A stretch of DNA of 64,000 nt from Candidatus Kosakonia sp. 282A-S69 (GTDB lineage: Bacteria > Pseudomonadota > Gammaproteobacteria > Enterobacterales > Enterobacteriaceae). The position numbers and the translations under genes were made by a program. The notes beneath the pieces were generated by a model. That model was not told the DNA's origin. It was given only the letters and a program-made list of their open reading frames with translations, and ran no database searches. Shown in pieces: positions 28,152-37,280 of the stretch. The stretch lies in contig NZ_JAROAU010000003.1 in the NCBI RefSeq assembly GCF_029433855.1, forward strand, positions 1,725,672 to 1,789,671, read 5' to 3'. Position 1 is the stretch's first letter; the number at the start of each line of letters is the position of its first letter.

Positions 28152-29807
28152 TTATCCCTTTGTGCTGCGCTGCATGATGGCCAGTGCCGTCAGCATCAAC
28201 CCCAGCCCGACGATCAGCGTCAGCGTTGCCATCGCCATCCCCTGGCCGACCGAACCCTGCTCAAACTGCCGCCAGATAAAGACCGCCACGGTCTGCGTGC
28301 CCGCAGGGGACAGCAGCAGCGAGGTGACCAGTTCGCGCGAAGCGATGGCGAAAACCATCAACATTGACGCCAGCATCGCCGGAAAAATCAGCGGTAGCAC
28401 AATAAGGCGCAGGGCCTGAAACGCGCTGGCACCATGTACCCGCGCCGCCGGTTCAAGATTTCCCCCCAGCTGGCGCATGGCGCTGCCGATGTAACGCACC
28501 GGCCATGGGAGCAGCAGACAGCAGTATGAGAGCAGCAAAATTGCCCACGTGTTGTAGGGCGAAAGCGGCCAGAACGAGCGGTTCCACAGCAGGATCAACC
28601 CGACCCCCACCACCACCCCTGGCAGCGCGGCAGGCAGGAGCGACAGGGCATCGATCACCGCGCGCCCTTTTATCTTCTGCATCACCACCAGCCAGGCGGC
28701 GCACAGCCCGAGCAGACCGGTAATCAGGGCCGCCGCAGACGCGAGCGAAACACTGGTACCCAGCGCCAAAAGCGCATCGCCGCGCTGGGAAAAGAGTGCG
28801 GCAAAGTGAGCGCTGGTGAGATTATTCCACGCCAGCCCGCCAGAGAGCGTGGCGCTAAACCCGGTCACGGCCATTGACAGCCCCGGCAACACGACTGCAA
28901 TAAAACCGACCATCGCCATCACCGCCACCACCGGTGCGGTAAACAGCCCCAGTTTCGCGCCGACATGCGCAGCGGGTTTGCCGGAGACGCTGGTCACATC
29001 CGTTCCGCCGGTCAGTTTGCGTTGCAGCACCCAGCCGCCGAGCGCGACCGTAATCAGCACCAGCGACAGCAGCGAAGCGCCGGGCAGATCGATCGGCCAG
29101 TCGGCGAGCTTCTCCTCAATACCCACCGTCAGCATCACCACCCCTGAGCGGGTACCGAGTGCCGCCGGCACGCCATACTCCTCAATCGCCAGCGTAAAGG
29201 CCAGCAGCATCCCTGCCGCTAACGCGGGTGAAAGCAGCGGCAAAGTGATGTGGTAAAACGCACGCCACGGCGTCGCGCCATGCACCCGCGCGACCAGCGC
29301 CAGCCGCTGCCCGCTGGCGAGCAGGCTGCGCGAGACAGCAAAATAGACCACCGGGAAGATATTGAGCGTCATCACCAGAATAATGCCGCTCTTGCTGAAG
29401 AGCAGATTATTGAGATCCAGCCCGGTAAGCTGCATCAGGTAGCCCTGGGTTTGTAGCAGCAGCATCCATGAGAGTGCGGCAATGTAGGGCGGCGTGAGAA
29501 ACGGGATCAGGAACAAGAGATCCCACAGCTTCGGGCACGGCACATTGAACAGCCCGCGCGCGACGCCCAGCGGCAGGCCAATCAATGCGCTGAAGAGCGC
29601 AACGCCGAGGGCGATTTGCAGTGTGCCGCCAAACATCGCCGACAGCTGCGGCTCAGCGAGCAGGTGCGGGATCGTCGAGAAGGCCTCGTTCAGCGAGCCT
29701 GCGCTGAAGTGGGGAAAAAGTGCCTGTAGCACAATAAAGAGCAACGGCAGCGCCACCAGTATCACCAGCAGCGCCTTGGTTATCCGGGCGATAACGGTCT
29801 GATTCAC
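28152..29807 (-). CDS. ABC importer permease, fused double domain (FbpB/ThiP type)
   Basis: 551 residues with about twelve membrane helices in two homologous halves. Each half has an EAA-type coupling loop: ARVHGATPWRAFYHITLPLL near the middle of the first, ARVHGASAFQALRLIVLPLI in the second. Fused permeases of this type serve ferric iron, thiamine and aminoethylphosphonate importers. It is the last gene of a three-gene set, 41 bases after the binding-protein gene. The start is a GTG with AGGATC about 10 bases upstream. The substrate cannot be fixed by sequence alone. Confidence 0.85.
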   Translation of the reverse strand: MNQTVIARITKALLVILVALPLLFIVLQALFPHFSAGSLNEAFSTIPHLLAEPQLSAMFGGTLQIALGVALFSALIGLPLGVARGLFNVPCPKLWDLLFLIPFLTPPYIAALSWMLLLQTQGYLMQLTGLDLNNLLFSKSGIILVMTLNIFPVVYFAVSRSLLASGQRLALVARVHGATPWRAFYHITLPLLSPALAAGMLLAFTLAIEEYGVPAALGTRSGVVMLTVGIEEKLADWPIDLPGASLLSLVLITVALGGWVLQRKLTGGTDVTSVSGKPAAHVGAKLGLFTAPVVAVMAMVGFIAVVLPGLSMAVTGFSATLSGGLAWNNLTSAHFAALFSQRGDALLALGTSVSLASAAALITGLLGLCAAWLVVMQKIKGRAVIDALSLLPAALPGVVVGVGLILLWNRSFWPLSPYNTWAILLLSYCCLLLPWPVRYIGSAMRQLGGNLEPAARVHGASAFQALRLIVLPLIFPAMLASMLMVFAIASRELVTSLLLSPAGTQTVAVFIWRQFEQGSVGQGMAMATLTLIVGLGLMLTALAIMQRSTKG

Positions 29808-29848
29808 GGCAAGGGATCCTGAAAGCGGGGTTGCCCCCGCGGTGGGTT

Positions 29849-30817
29849 TTACTGGGCAAACAGCGTATTGAAGCGCGTGAGGATCTCGCCGCGCTCGCCG
29901 CCGGTGTCGCTCCCGGTCGGCAGCAGTTTTAGCTCGCTTAACAGCGGGCGTTTGGCGGCAACATCGGTACGGGCGGGCATCAGCCAGGCGTCGGCGACCA
30001 TTTTCTGCCCTTCCGGCGACAGCACATAGTCGATAAAGGCTTTCGCCTCCTGCTCATGCTGCGTGGATTTGAGGATCATCATCGGGCGCGGCGCAATCAC
30101 CGTGCCGCTGGCCGGGAAGATCACCTTCAGCGATTCGCCCTGGGCGATATTGCCATAGGTGACGTAATCCACCGCGCCGAAGACCGCCGCTTTTGCCCCC
30201 TGCATCACCGGCGTCACAGCCTGCGCGTTCGGGCCGCTCACCACCATGCCGTTCTTTTTCAGATCGTCAAAAAGCTGCCAGGCGTTATCGCCCATGCCAT
30301 TTTGCAGCCCGATCAGCAGATCGAGCGATGCGCCGGAGAGCGCCGGATCCGGCGTCGTGACCTTATCTTTAAACGCCGGCGCGGTGAGATCGCGCCACTC
30401 CTTCGGCTCCGGGGTGCCGCTTTTGCTGTTCCAGACAATGCCGAGCGCCGAAATGCCCTGCGCCACGTAGTCCGCACTTTTCAGCGTCTCTGGCACGTTT
30501 TCCGCATTGGCGCTGGTAAACGGCAGTAGCCAGCCGCGTTTATGCAGATCTTCCGCCGTCTCCCACGATGCGGAGATCAAAATATCTGCCTGCGGGTTGG
30601 CCTGCTCCGCCTCGAGGCGCGCCATCACTTTGCCGGTGGTGGCCTGGAAGATATTCACTTTAATCCCGCTCTGCTGCTCGAAGCCGCTGGCGAGATTTTT
30701 CGCCAGCGAACCCGGCCCGGCGGTGTAAACCGTCAGCGCATGCGCGCTGGAGATGATCATCGATGACAGCGCCATAGCGAGGGCGACTCCTTTTTTCACG
30801 GACAGTAAGCCTTTCAT
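29849..30817 (-). CDS. Periplasmic binding protein of an iron/phosphonate-type ABC importer
   Basis: 322 residues with a Sec signal peptide ending SAHA before LTVYTAGPG. The protein is a family-1-like binding protein of the FbpA/AfuA/PhnS group, with the opening strand TVYTAGPGSLAKNLASGFEQQSGIKVNIFQATTG. The adjacent tyrosine pair that binds iron in FbpA is not seen (VDYVTYGN instead), so a ligand other than free ferric ion, such as a phosphorylated compound, is possible. Its ATG overlaps the ATPase stop as ATGA. Confidence 0.8.
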   Translation of the reverse strand: MKGLLSVKKGVALAMALSSMIISSAHALTVYTAGPGSLAKNLASGFEQQSGIKVNIFQATTGKVMARLEAEQANPQADILISASWETAEDLHKRGWLLPFTSANAENVPETLKSADYVAQGISALGIVWNSKSGTPEPKEWRDLTAPAFKDKVTTPDPALSGASLDLLIGLQNGMGDNAWQLFDDLKKNGMVVSGPNAQAVTPVMQGAKAAVFGAVDYVTYGNIAQGESLKVIFPASGTVIAPRPMMILKSTQHEQEAKAFIDYVLSPEGQKMVADAWLMPARTDVAAKRPLLSELKLLPTGSDTGGERGEILTRFNTLFAQ

Positions 30818-31515
30818 GCAGATTCCCCTGAGGTTGACGTAACGGTGCGAACGGACTCCACCTCGCCGGAGGCGAGATGAACAATGCGGTCGGCGAGCAG
30901 CTCTGCCTCACGGCGATCGTGAGTGACATAGACGGCGGTGGTGCCAAGCTGGCGCAACAGGCGCGCCATCTCATGGCATAACGCTTCGCGAAGCGCGGTA
31001 TCGAGATTGGAGAGCGGCTCATCAAACAGCAGCACGCCCGGCTCGGCGACAATCGCCCGCGCCAGCGCGACGCGCTGCTGCTGGCCGCCAGAGAGCCCGG
31101 CAGGTTTACGCTCGGCGAACTCCACCAGCCCGACGCGCCTCAGCGCCTGCATGACGCGCGCATCACGCTCGGCGCGCGGGACATTGCGCATCTTCAGCGG
31201 AAAGGCGACGTTTTGCGCCACGCTCATGTGCGGCCACAGGGCGTAATCCTGGAAGACCATGCCGATGTCGCGCGCGTCGGGCGGTAATGACCAGCCCGCT
31301 TTCGCCACGCAGCGATCGCCAAACCAGATGTCGCCAGCGGCCGGTTGTGCCAGCCCCGCCAGCAGGCGCAGCAGCGTGCTTTTGCCGCAGCCGGAGGGGC
31401 CGAGCAGCGCGACGATGGTGCCCGCCGGGATGGCTAAGTCGATACGATTGAGAACGGTGTGCGCGCCGAAAGCGTACGACACGCCTTGCAGCCGGATGTC
31501 AGTGAATGCGCTCAT
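30814..31515 (-). CDS. ABC importer ATPase
   Basis: 233 residues with Walker A GPSGCGKST, Q-loop FQDYALWPH, signature LSGGQQQR, Walker B LLFDEPLSNLD and the H-loop VTHD. It is shorter than most CUT-type ATPases because it lacks the C-terminal regulatory (TOBE) domain. It is the first large gene of the three-gene importer operon. A 35-codon frame with a better ribosome site runs into its start, which may couple its translation. Confidence 0.88.
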   Translation of the reverse strand: MSAFTDIRLQGVSYAFGAHTVLNRIDLAIPAGTIVALLGPSGCGKSTLLRLLAGLAQPAAGDIWFGDRCVAKAGWSLPPDARDIGMVFQDYALWPHMSVAQNVAFPLKMRNVPRAERDARVMQALRRVGLVEFAERKPAGLSGGQQQRVALARAIVAEPGVLLFDEPLSNLDTALREALCHEMARLLRQLGTTAVYVTHDRREAELLADRIVHLASGEVESVRTVTSTSGESA

Positions 31516-31606
31516 CGACGGCCTCCTGTTTCAGGGAGCCGTGCGAAACCCGCGGTCTGCATCCGCAGGGCGCATCCACCTGAGCAGAAGTCAGGGGAGC
31601 GAACAT
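31499..31606 (-). CDS. Candidate 35-residue upstream ORF coupled to the ABC ATPase gene
   Basis: ATG at 31606 is preceded by GAGGATAACAAG, a good ribosome site. The frame (MFAPLTSAQVDAPCGCRPRV..., ending VDERIH) stops with TGA at 31499-31501, 17 bases inside the ATPase gene. This layout fits a leader peptide that couples or tunes translation of the importer. No relative is known to me and its translation is inferred. Confidence 0.4.
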   Translation of the reverse strand: MFAPLTSAQVDAPCGCRPRVSHGSLKQEAVDERIH

Positions 31607-31750
31607 CTTGTTATCCTCTTTGGGATTTGATTGCGGCTGACTATAGGCAGGGAGTGTGACGCTGAAATGACACTTATATTGCGGGTTAAATGGTTCTGAG
31701 GGAGGAATAGCCCCGACGAATGTCAGGGCGTGATGTTACTCAATTCATCA

Positions 31751-32116
31751 TTACCACTTCAGATCTTGCTTCGAGGCTTTTTCGTTCTCGTTATACATCA
31801 TCTGAATATTTGAATAGGTGCACATATCCAGCGCGCCTTTGCAGTAGGTATCGATCACGTTATCCATGATCTTTCTCTCTTTCGCCTGCGTAGCCTCTTT
31901 AAATGCGCGCAGGTTCTCCTGCTCCATCATTCTTAACGTGCTCTCCTGGCACATATTGAGCTGACCTTCGCAGTAATCTTTATGCACGCGCTCTTTGATG
32001 TACTTAATGACTTCGGCCTTTTGCGCTTCTGAACCATCAAAATCCAGCGGATGGATGAATTTCGCAAAACAGAGGGCTGGCGCAAAACAGAGTAAAAACG
32101 TCAATGGCTTGTACAT
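31751..32116 (-). CDS. Small secreted protein with duplicated Cys motif, function unknown
   Basis: 121 residues. A Sec signal peptide (MYKPLTFLLCFAPALCFA) is followed by a helical, charged mature part. Two copies of one motif are visible: Y48-C49...M55-C56 followed by RMMEQENLRAFK, and Y91-C92...M98-C99 followed by QMMYNENEKASK. The two cysteines of each copy are 7 apart, so two intramotif or intermotif disulfides are likely in the periplasm. AAGGAAG precedes the ATG. I do not recognise the family. It stands alone between the importer operon and a divergent GGDEF gene. Confidence 0.75.
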   Translation of the reverse strand: MYKPLTFLLCFAPALCFAKFIHPLDFDGSEAQKAEVIKYIKERVHKDYCEGQLNMCQESTLRMMEQENLRAFKEATQAKERKIMDNVIDTYCKGALDMCTYSNIQMMYNENEKASKQDLKW

Positions 32117-32263
32117 AAACTTCCTTTTATGGTTTTTCAGAAAATACCGATATGCTAGCGGAAATCGGCATCCCGGACACTCCCCACAATTGAGGGAAAA
32201 GCGGCATAAAATGGCGATAAAGCTATCTTTAAATTGAAATGATTCTCTTCATAACCAAAAGGG

Positions 32264-34048
32264 ATGCCCGTGCGGATCGCCACGATAACCAATTTTGCCT
32301 ATATCGCCACGGTGGTGTTAACGCTCAGCTCCGGCGTCGCGCTCTTACTGGCCTCCAGCGCAGAGCGCAATGAGCGCGAGGCGGTGACGCAAAGCCGTCT
32401 CTTCGATACCCTCACCGATACGCTTGAGAAAGAGGCCTGGGCGTTAACCGAGCTGGCGCGCGAAGCGGTGATCAAAAAGCAGCCTGAAGCAATCCAGAGC
32501 TGGAAGACCCGCGCGGAGCAGGATATTGCGCTGGAGAATCACCTCGCCGCGCTGCACGATAGCGGTGCCTCCGATGAGGAGTTGCTTATTCTGCGCGACG
32601 GTCTCTCGACCCTCGATCAGCTGGAAAATGAGCAGCGGATCGCCATCAGTGACATTGAGGCGGGGAAAATCGATGAGGCGATGAACCTGCTCTTCAGCGC
32701 CAGCTATGAGGAGCGACTGGCAGAAACCGAGTACCGCTTTTCGCACTTTCGCAGCCTGATCGATCAGCGCACGCAAAGTGCTATCGCTAACGCCACCGAC
32801 CTCTCCCTGCGCCTGCGCACCCTCTCTGAGATTATGGTCGGCCTGACCGCCCTGCTGTTTCTCTTTGTGCTCGGTTTTATTATCAAACACCGCATCCTGC
32901 GCCCGGTGGTGACGCTGAGCGACGTGGTGAACCGGCTGGCGACCCAGGATTACAACGTTGAAGCGCCTGTGCTGGCGCAGGTTGATGAAATTGGCGATAT
33001 GGCGCAGGCGATCCGCATTTTTCGTGAGAACGGTTTAGCCCGCCAGCGTCTTGAACTGGAGCGCGATGCGGAATGGGCGACGCGCACCCTGCTGGCACGC
33101 ATGACCCAGCGTTTGCAGGGGTGCGACTCTCTACAGGCGATTGTGCGGGTAGTAAGCCGTTTTGCGCCGCAGATCATCCCCGAGATGGGCGCGCGGCTCT
33201 ATCTGCTGGAGAGTGATACTAACCGGATGAAGTGTGTTGCCCGCTGGGCGTTGCCGCCCGGCGACGATGCCCCTTTTGCGCCGGAAACCTGCTGGGCGCT
33301 GAAGCGCGGCCAGCTGCACAGCCCCGGTAATGGTGACGTCGATATGCCCTGCGATCACGTCGTGCCTGAGATTGCCGCGCGGGCGATCTGCGTGCCGCTC
33401 AATGCGCAGAACAAAAGTATCGGCCTGCTGACCTTTGATAACTACACACCGGGCAAAGAGCCGCCCTATATCTACCTTGAACTGCTGGCCGAAACCCTCG
33501 CGCTGGCGTTAGCCAACCAGATGCTGCGCGATACGCTCACCGAAAAAGCGAACTATGACTCCCTGACGGGCCTGCGTAACCGCCATAGCCTTGAAGAGAC
33601 GCTGCGCAATATGATCGATCAGGCGATGGTCGACAATACCCTACTGAGCTGCCTGATGCTGGATGTCGACTACTTTAAAAAACTCAACGACCTGTACGGG
33701 CATGACGCAGGCGATAAAGTGCTGCGCGAGCTGTCGCGCATTATTACCGACACGCTTGGCGAGTGCGGCGTCGCCTTCCGTTACGGCGGTGAAGAGTTTT
33801 TGCTGATCCTGCCGGGTAAGAGCGAAACCGAAGCCAAAATGCTCGCCGAGCGGCTGTTAAACACCATACTTAAACACCCGATGCGCTATGAGTCGCAGGA
33901 TATCGGCCCGGTGTCAGTCTCCATCGGTCTCGCCACCTGGCCACGCCACGCCAGGGCAGATAACCTGGTGCGCGCCGCTGACCTCGCGCTCTATATGGCC
34001 AAAGAGCAGGGCCGCGGGCAGATTGTGGTGGCCCGCCACGCCGGGTAG
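32264..34048 (+). CDS. Membrane diguanylate cyclase: HAMP-GAF-GGDEF
   Basis: 594 residues. A first membrane helix lies at about 10-32, a mostly helical periplasmic domain to about 185, and a second helix at 188-208. Then come a HAMP region (ILRPVVTLSDVVNRLATQDYNVEAP), a GAF-like domain (about 275-430) and a GGDEF domain with GGEEF at 508-512. The residues before it (GECGVAF) lack an RxxD, so product inhibition at an I-site is unlikely. It should make c-di-GMP. It is followed 28 bases later by yddH. Confidence 0.88.
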   Translation: MPVRIATITNFAYIATVVLTLSSGVALLLASSAERNEREAVTQSRLFDTLTDTLEKEAWALTELAREAVIKKQPEAIQSWKTRAEQDIALENHLAALHDSGASDEELLILRDGLSTLDQLENEQRIAISDIEAGKIDEAMNLLFSASYEERLAETEYRFSHFRSLIDQRTQSAIANATDLSLRLRTLSEIMVGLTALLFLFVLGFIIKHRILRPVVTLSDVVNRLATQDYNVEAPVLAQVDEIGDMAQAIRIFRENGLARQRLELERDAEWATRTLLARMTQRLQGCDSLQAIVRVVSRFAPQIIPEMGARLYLLESDTNRMKCVARWALPPGDDAPFAPETCWALKRGQLHSPGNGDVDMPCDHVVPEIAARAICVPLNAQNKSIGLLTFDNYTPGKEPPYIYLELLAETLALALANQMLRDTLTEKANYDSLTGLRNRHSLEETLRNMIDQAMVDNTLLSCLMLDVDYFKKLNDLYGHDAGDKVLRELSRIITDTLGECGVAFRYGGEEFLLILPGKSETEAKMLAERLLNTILKHPMRYESQDIGPVSVSIGLATWPRHARADNLVRAADLALYMAKEQGRGQIVVARHAG

Positions 34049-34076
34049 TACCGGTCATTTTGCTAAAGGAGAGGTT

Positions 34077-34649
34077 ATGAGCCATTTTCGCCCGGTGGCG
34101 TTAGAGCACGCCAGCCGCCTGTTAAATCACGGCCCGACCGTGATGATCACCAGCCGCGATGAGCAGATCGATCGTCGCAATGTGATGAGCGCCGCCTGGT
34201 CGATGCCGGTCGAGTTTTCGCCGCCGCGCATCGCCATCGTAGTGGATAAAAGCACCTGGTCGCGCGAGCTGATTGAGCGCAGCGGCATGTTCGGTATTGT
34301 GGTTCCCGGCGTCGCTGCCGCCAACTGGACCTATGCTGTCGGCAGCATTACCGGTCGCGATGAGGATAAGTTCAACTGTTACGGCATTCCGGCCTTTGCC
34401 GGGCCGGTGCTCGGTTTGCCGGTGGTGGAGGAGAAGTGTCTGGCGTGGATGGAGTGCCGCTTGCTGCCGCCGACCGCCGCCCAGGAGAGATATGACACGC
34501 TGTTTGGTGAGGTGGTCTCTGCCGCCGCCGATGAGCGCGCCTTTGTGCAGGGGCGCTGGCAGTTCGATGATGACCAGTTGAACACTCTCCACCATCTCGG
34601 CGGCGGTACCTTTGTCGCCAGCGGCAAAACGATTGTGGCCGGCCAGTAA
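34077..34649 (+). CDS. yddH: Flavin reductase-like protein YddH
   Basis: 190 residues, close to E. coli YddH (189). It is a flavin-binding split-barrel protein of the flavin-reductase-like family, with the N-terminal part TVMITSRDEQIDRRNVMSAAWSMPVEFSPP that usually contacts FMN. Substrate and partner are unknown. Start at 34077 has AAAGGAG upstream; the longer frame lies within the GGDEF gene. It is convergent with pptA, as the neighbourhood in E. coli also has pptA next to yddH. Confidence 0.85.
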   Translation: MSHFRPVALEHASRLLNHGPTVMITSRDEQIDRRNVMSAAWSMPVEFSPPRIAIVVDKSTWSRELIERSGMFGIVVPGVAAANWTYAVGSITGRDEDKFNCYGIPAFAGPVLGLPVVEEKCLAWMECRLLPPTAAQERYDTLFGEVVSAAADERAFVQGRWQFDDDQLNTLHHLGGGTFVASGKTIVAGQ

Positions 34650-34667
34650 ATTCTGCCCGGCCAGCCG

Positions 34668-34898
34668 TTACATGCTGTAGCCGGGCTTTTTGATCAGCTT
34701 CTCCATCTGCGGCGCAATCTCTTTATCCCAGGCGTTCACCTGCCACTCTTCCGGAGCGATCTCGGTGAGCGCCACGCTGATGGAACTCTCTTTGCTGTTG
34801 AGATGGCGAATAATCACCTCGGTGATATCTGCCGCCAGCGCGCTCTTCTGCTCGTCGTTCAGGTCGCGGGGAAAACATTTGATATCGATATGCGGCAT
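34668..34898 (-). CDS. pptA: Tautomerase PptA
   Basis: 76 residues matching E. coli PptA (YdcE) in sequence ([18 protein letters not shown] at the start, LIKKPGYSM at the end). Pro1, exposed after Met removal, is the catalytic base of the 4-oxalocrotonate tautomerase family. It acts on enol/keto forms such as phenylpyruvate. Start chosen at the MPHIDIK ATG, with AAGGAGCAG upstream. Confidence 0.93.
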   Translation of the reverse strand: MPHIDIKCFPRDLNDEQKSALAADITEVIIRHLNSKESSISVALTEIAPEEWQVNAWDKEIAPQMEKLIKKPGYSM

Positions 34899-34952
34899 GG
34901 TCTGCTCCTTGTTTTTACAAAAAATGGACGGTAACACAGCGGGCAACCCGCG

Positions 34953-35573
34953 CTAGCTAATAATTTCGTTTCGCCGCAGCACCGCAGCCAGTTTTGGCAG
35001 CGCGCAGACGGCATCGGCAATGGCGTTGATCTTCGGCGTGTTACTGGCAAACCACGCCTGGCGCGGCCCCCAGCTCCGCATGACGCAAAGATAGATATCC
35101 AGCAGCGTCAGCTGTTCGCCGAAGGCGTAAGGCGCGGCCTGCAGCTGGCTCTCCAGCCACAGATAGAGCGTTTTGCGATAAGCGATGCAGCTCTCTCGCA
35201 ACTGCTCCGGCGCGTCCGGTGCCCAGCGCTCGGGGTAATCGGCATAGGTAAAGGTCGGATAGACATTCGCCACCAGCCACACCAGCAGGCGCCAGAACTG
35301 CTGGCGCGCCGGCGTGCCCTCTGGCGGAGCCAAATCAGGATGACGGTCGAGGATCATCAGCGCCACGGCGGCGGACTCGGTCATCACGCTGCCATCTGCC
35401 AGTTGCAGCGTTGGCACCTGGCAGAGCGGGTTGAGCTTGCGCAGCATCTCCTGCTGCGGGCCGGGCTGGTCAAACCCGGCGATATCGTGAAACTGATAAG
35501 GGATATCAGCCAGCGTAAGCATCGCTTCGCTGATGGCCGATCCAAAGCCGGGTACGCCATAAACGGTGATCAT
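34953..35573 (-). CDS. yncG: Glutathione S-transferase family protein YncG
   Basis: 206 residues, close to E. coli YncG. The thioredoxin-like N-terminal half (MITVYGVPGFGSAISEAMLTLADIPYQFHDI, with cis-Pro in CQVPTLQL and the MTESAA glutathione-binding turn) is followed by the all-helical C-terminal domain. Ser rather than Cys or Tyr near the N-terminus is the likely catalytic residue. In E. coli yncG lies next to ansP; here about 10 kb separate the two. Confidence 0.9.
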   Translation of the reverse strand: MITVYGVPGFGSAISEAMLTLADIPYQFHDIAGFDQPGPQQEMLRKLNPLCQVPTLQLADGSVMTESAAVALMILDRHPDLAPPEGTPARQQFWRLLVWLVANVYPTFTYADYPERWAPDAPEQLRESCIAYRKTLYLWLESQLQAAPYAFGEQLTLLDIYLCVMRSWGPRQAWFASNTPKINAIADAVCALPKLAAVLRRNEIIS

Positions 35574-35606
35574 AGGGTTACCTCGCACGTCACAGGAAGC
35601 TTAAGC

Positions 35607-36134
35607 TTAGGTCAGAGTGGCGAGAAATTCGTCGGCCTGCTGCGGCGAGGTCAGGCGCACAAAGCGCAGGTGCTGGTAGCGCGGGTCGGCCATATCCTGG
35701 GCGTAACGCAGACGGTTGCTGCGCCAGGTCTTGATCGTCCAGAGAATGATCGACTCGCGGCTCAGAAAGGCACGGCGAAAACTTTCGCGGTTGCCGGTGC
35801 CGGGCCACAGCTCCTTTTTGTGCCACGCGCGCTTTATCGCCCGCAATACCGCCTGGCGCAGGGTGCGCCAGAAGCTGTAATCGATCCAGATAATCAGATC
35901 GACGTTACGCCATTTGATCTCGCGGCTGCGGTTATAGTTACCGTCCAGCACCCAGCCCGGCTGTTGCAGGATCTGCTCAAGTCTGGCGTAGAGCTCTTCG
36001 TCCGGCGTCCCCTGCCAGTCAGGCCGCCAGTAGAGGGTGTCCATATCGATATAAGGGACGTCAAGCTGGCGCGCCAGACGTTTTCCCAACGTCGATTTGC
36101 CGCTGCCGCTGGTGCCAATAATGTTGATTCTCAT
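35607..36134 (-). CDS. P-loop nucleotide kinase-like protein (adenylate-kinase/FlaR type)
   Basis: 175 residues. Walker A GTSGSGKST lies at 7-15, with the DTLYW segment and DGNYNRSREIKWRNVDLIIWID typical of the small adenylate kinase-like proteins often annotated as topology-modulation proteins. The Arg/Lys/Trp-rich middle is family-typical. Its biological substrate is not known. It starts 4 bases after the LacI gene ends on the same strand, so they are probably co-transcribed. Confidence 0.75.
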   Translation of the reverse strand: MRINIIGTSGSGKSTLGKRLARQLDVPYIDMDTLYWRPDWQGTPDEELYARLEQILQQPGWVLDGNYNRSREIKWRNVDLIIWIDYSFWRTLRQAVLRAIKRAWHKKELWPGTGNRESFRRAFLSRESIILWTIKTWRSNRLRYAQDMADPRYQHLRFVRLTSPQQADEFLATLT

Positions 36135-36138
36135 CTTC

Positions 36139-37152
36139 TTACGCCGATTCCCGCTCAGTTATATGAAACCCGATGTCGATAATCTGCCCGCCTTCGCGAT
36201 CTCCTTCGATACGATCGGCCAGCAGTGTCGCCGCCTGCGCACCAATGGCGTGGCGATCCAGCGTCACCGTGGTGATGGCGGGCACATTTGCCGCCGCAAA
36301 ATCGAGATCGCCAAAGCCGACCACCGCCACATCCTGCGGAACACGCAGGCCCCGCGCGTGCAACTCACCGATCGCCCCCTGCGCAAGCGTGTCGGAAGCG
36401 CAGATAATCACATCTAACTCTGCGGTTTCCAGCAGGTGCGCCGCCCCCGACCGGCCATCGGCAACGCGGGCAGGCAGCGCTGACTCCACGCAGGGCGCGT
36501 CGGTGATACCGTGACGCGCCAGCCCTTCGTACACTCCGCTTTTACGCTGCGTGGCCGTTCGCTCTCTGGTCCATAACAGCCCCGGCCGCCGGTAGCCTTT
36601 GCCCAGCAGATACTCTGCCGTTGCCTGGCCCGCTTTCTCATGGGAGAAGCCGACCAGCATGTCGATGGGCGTGGGGGTGATATCCCACGTCTCCACCACC
36701 GGCAGGCTGGCGTTGAAGATCATCTTTTTCAGGTCATTACCGTGATGAATGCCGGAGAGCACAATGCCGTCCGGGCGGCGCGACATCAGGCTTGACACCA
36801 GCTCGGTTTCCCGTTGCGGCGTGTAACCGGTGCTGCACAGCAGCATCTGATAACCGCGCTGAGCGAAAATTGCTTCCATTGCCTGAAGCGTATCGGCAAA
36901 CAGCGGATCGTTGAGGTGCGGGACCAGCACCGCGACCAGTTTACTGCGCCGTGAGGCCAGCCCACCGGCCAGCGCGTTGGGAATGTAGCCCGTCGCCTTA
37001 ACCGCGGCGAGCACCTTTTTCACGGTTTCCGGCCGCACCTGGTCTGGCGTGTTAAGCGCCCGACTAACGGTCATTGAGGAGAGCCCGGCGGCGCGGGCAA
37101 CGTCATCCAGCGTCGGCGCGCGGGAGGTAACAGCACGAGAAGGTCTTGCCAT
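36139..37152 (-). CDS. LacI-family regulator (GntR/IdnR-like)
   Basis: 337 residues. The N-terminal HTH (TLDDVARAAGLSSMTVSRALNTPDQVRPETVKKV) and hinge helix (IPNALAGGLASRR) are followed by a periplasmic-binding-protein-like sensor domain. It most resembles gluconate/idonate repressors (MTVSRALN, the phrase VGFSHEKAG). No sugar genes lie beside it. The upstream 286 bases hold several copies of a LacI-type operator, which suggests autoregulation. The effector is unknown. Start at ATG 37152; an upstream GTG is less likely. Confidence 0.85.
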   Translation of the reverse strand: MARPSRAVTSRAPTLDDVARAAGLSSMTVSRALNTPDQVRPETVKKVLAAVKATGYIPNALAGGLASRRSKLVAVLVPHLNDPLFADTLQAMEAIFAQRGYQMLLCSTGYTPQRETELVSSLMSRRPDGIVLSGIHHGNDLKKMIFNASLPVVETWDITPTPIDMLVGFSHEKAGQATAEYLLGKGYRRPGLLWTRERTATQRKSGVYEGLARHGITDAPCVESALPARVADGRSGAAHLLETAELDVIICASDTLAQGAIGELHARGLRVPQDVAVVGFGDLDFAAANVPAITTVTLDRHAIGAQAATLLADRIEGDREGGQIIDIGFHITERESA

Positions 37153-37280
37153 CTTCACTCACAGAGCCCGCAGAGGCGTTAGCAGTAGCTACGTTATATC
37201 TTGTAGTATAACCATAACTTCAATCAATACCTCTGTTCACTTTTAAATCAGCGCGTTAGACCCTGTTTTTATCCGTAAAA

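Noticed and set aside
31520-31600. THI-box/TPP riboswitch before the ABC importer operon
   Set aside because: The conserved CTGAGA and ACCTGA elements and the expected stems are not present.
32200-32240. GGCGATAA near 32216 as a sigma-28 -10 box for the GGDEF gene
   Set aside because: The -35 position (GGGAAAAG) does not fit TAAAGTTT.
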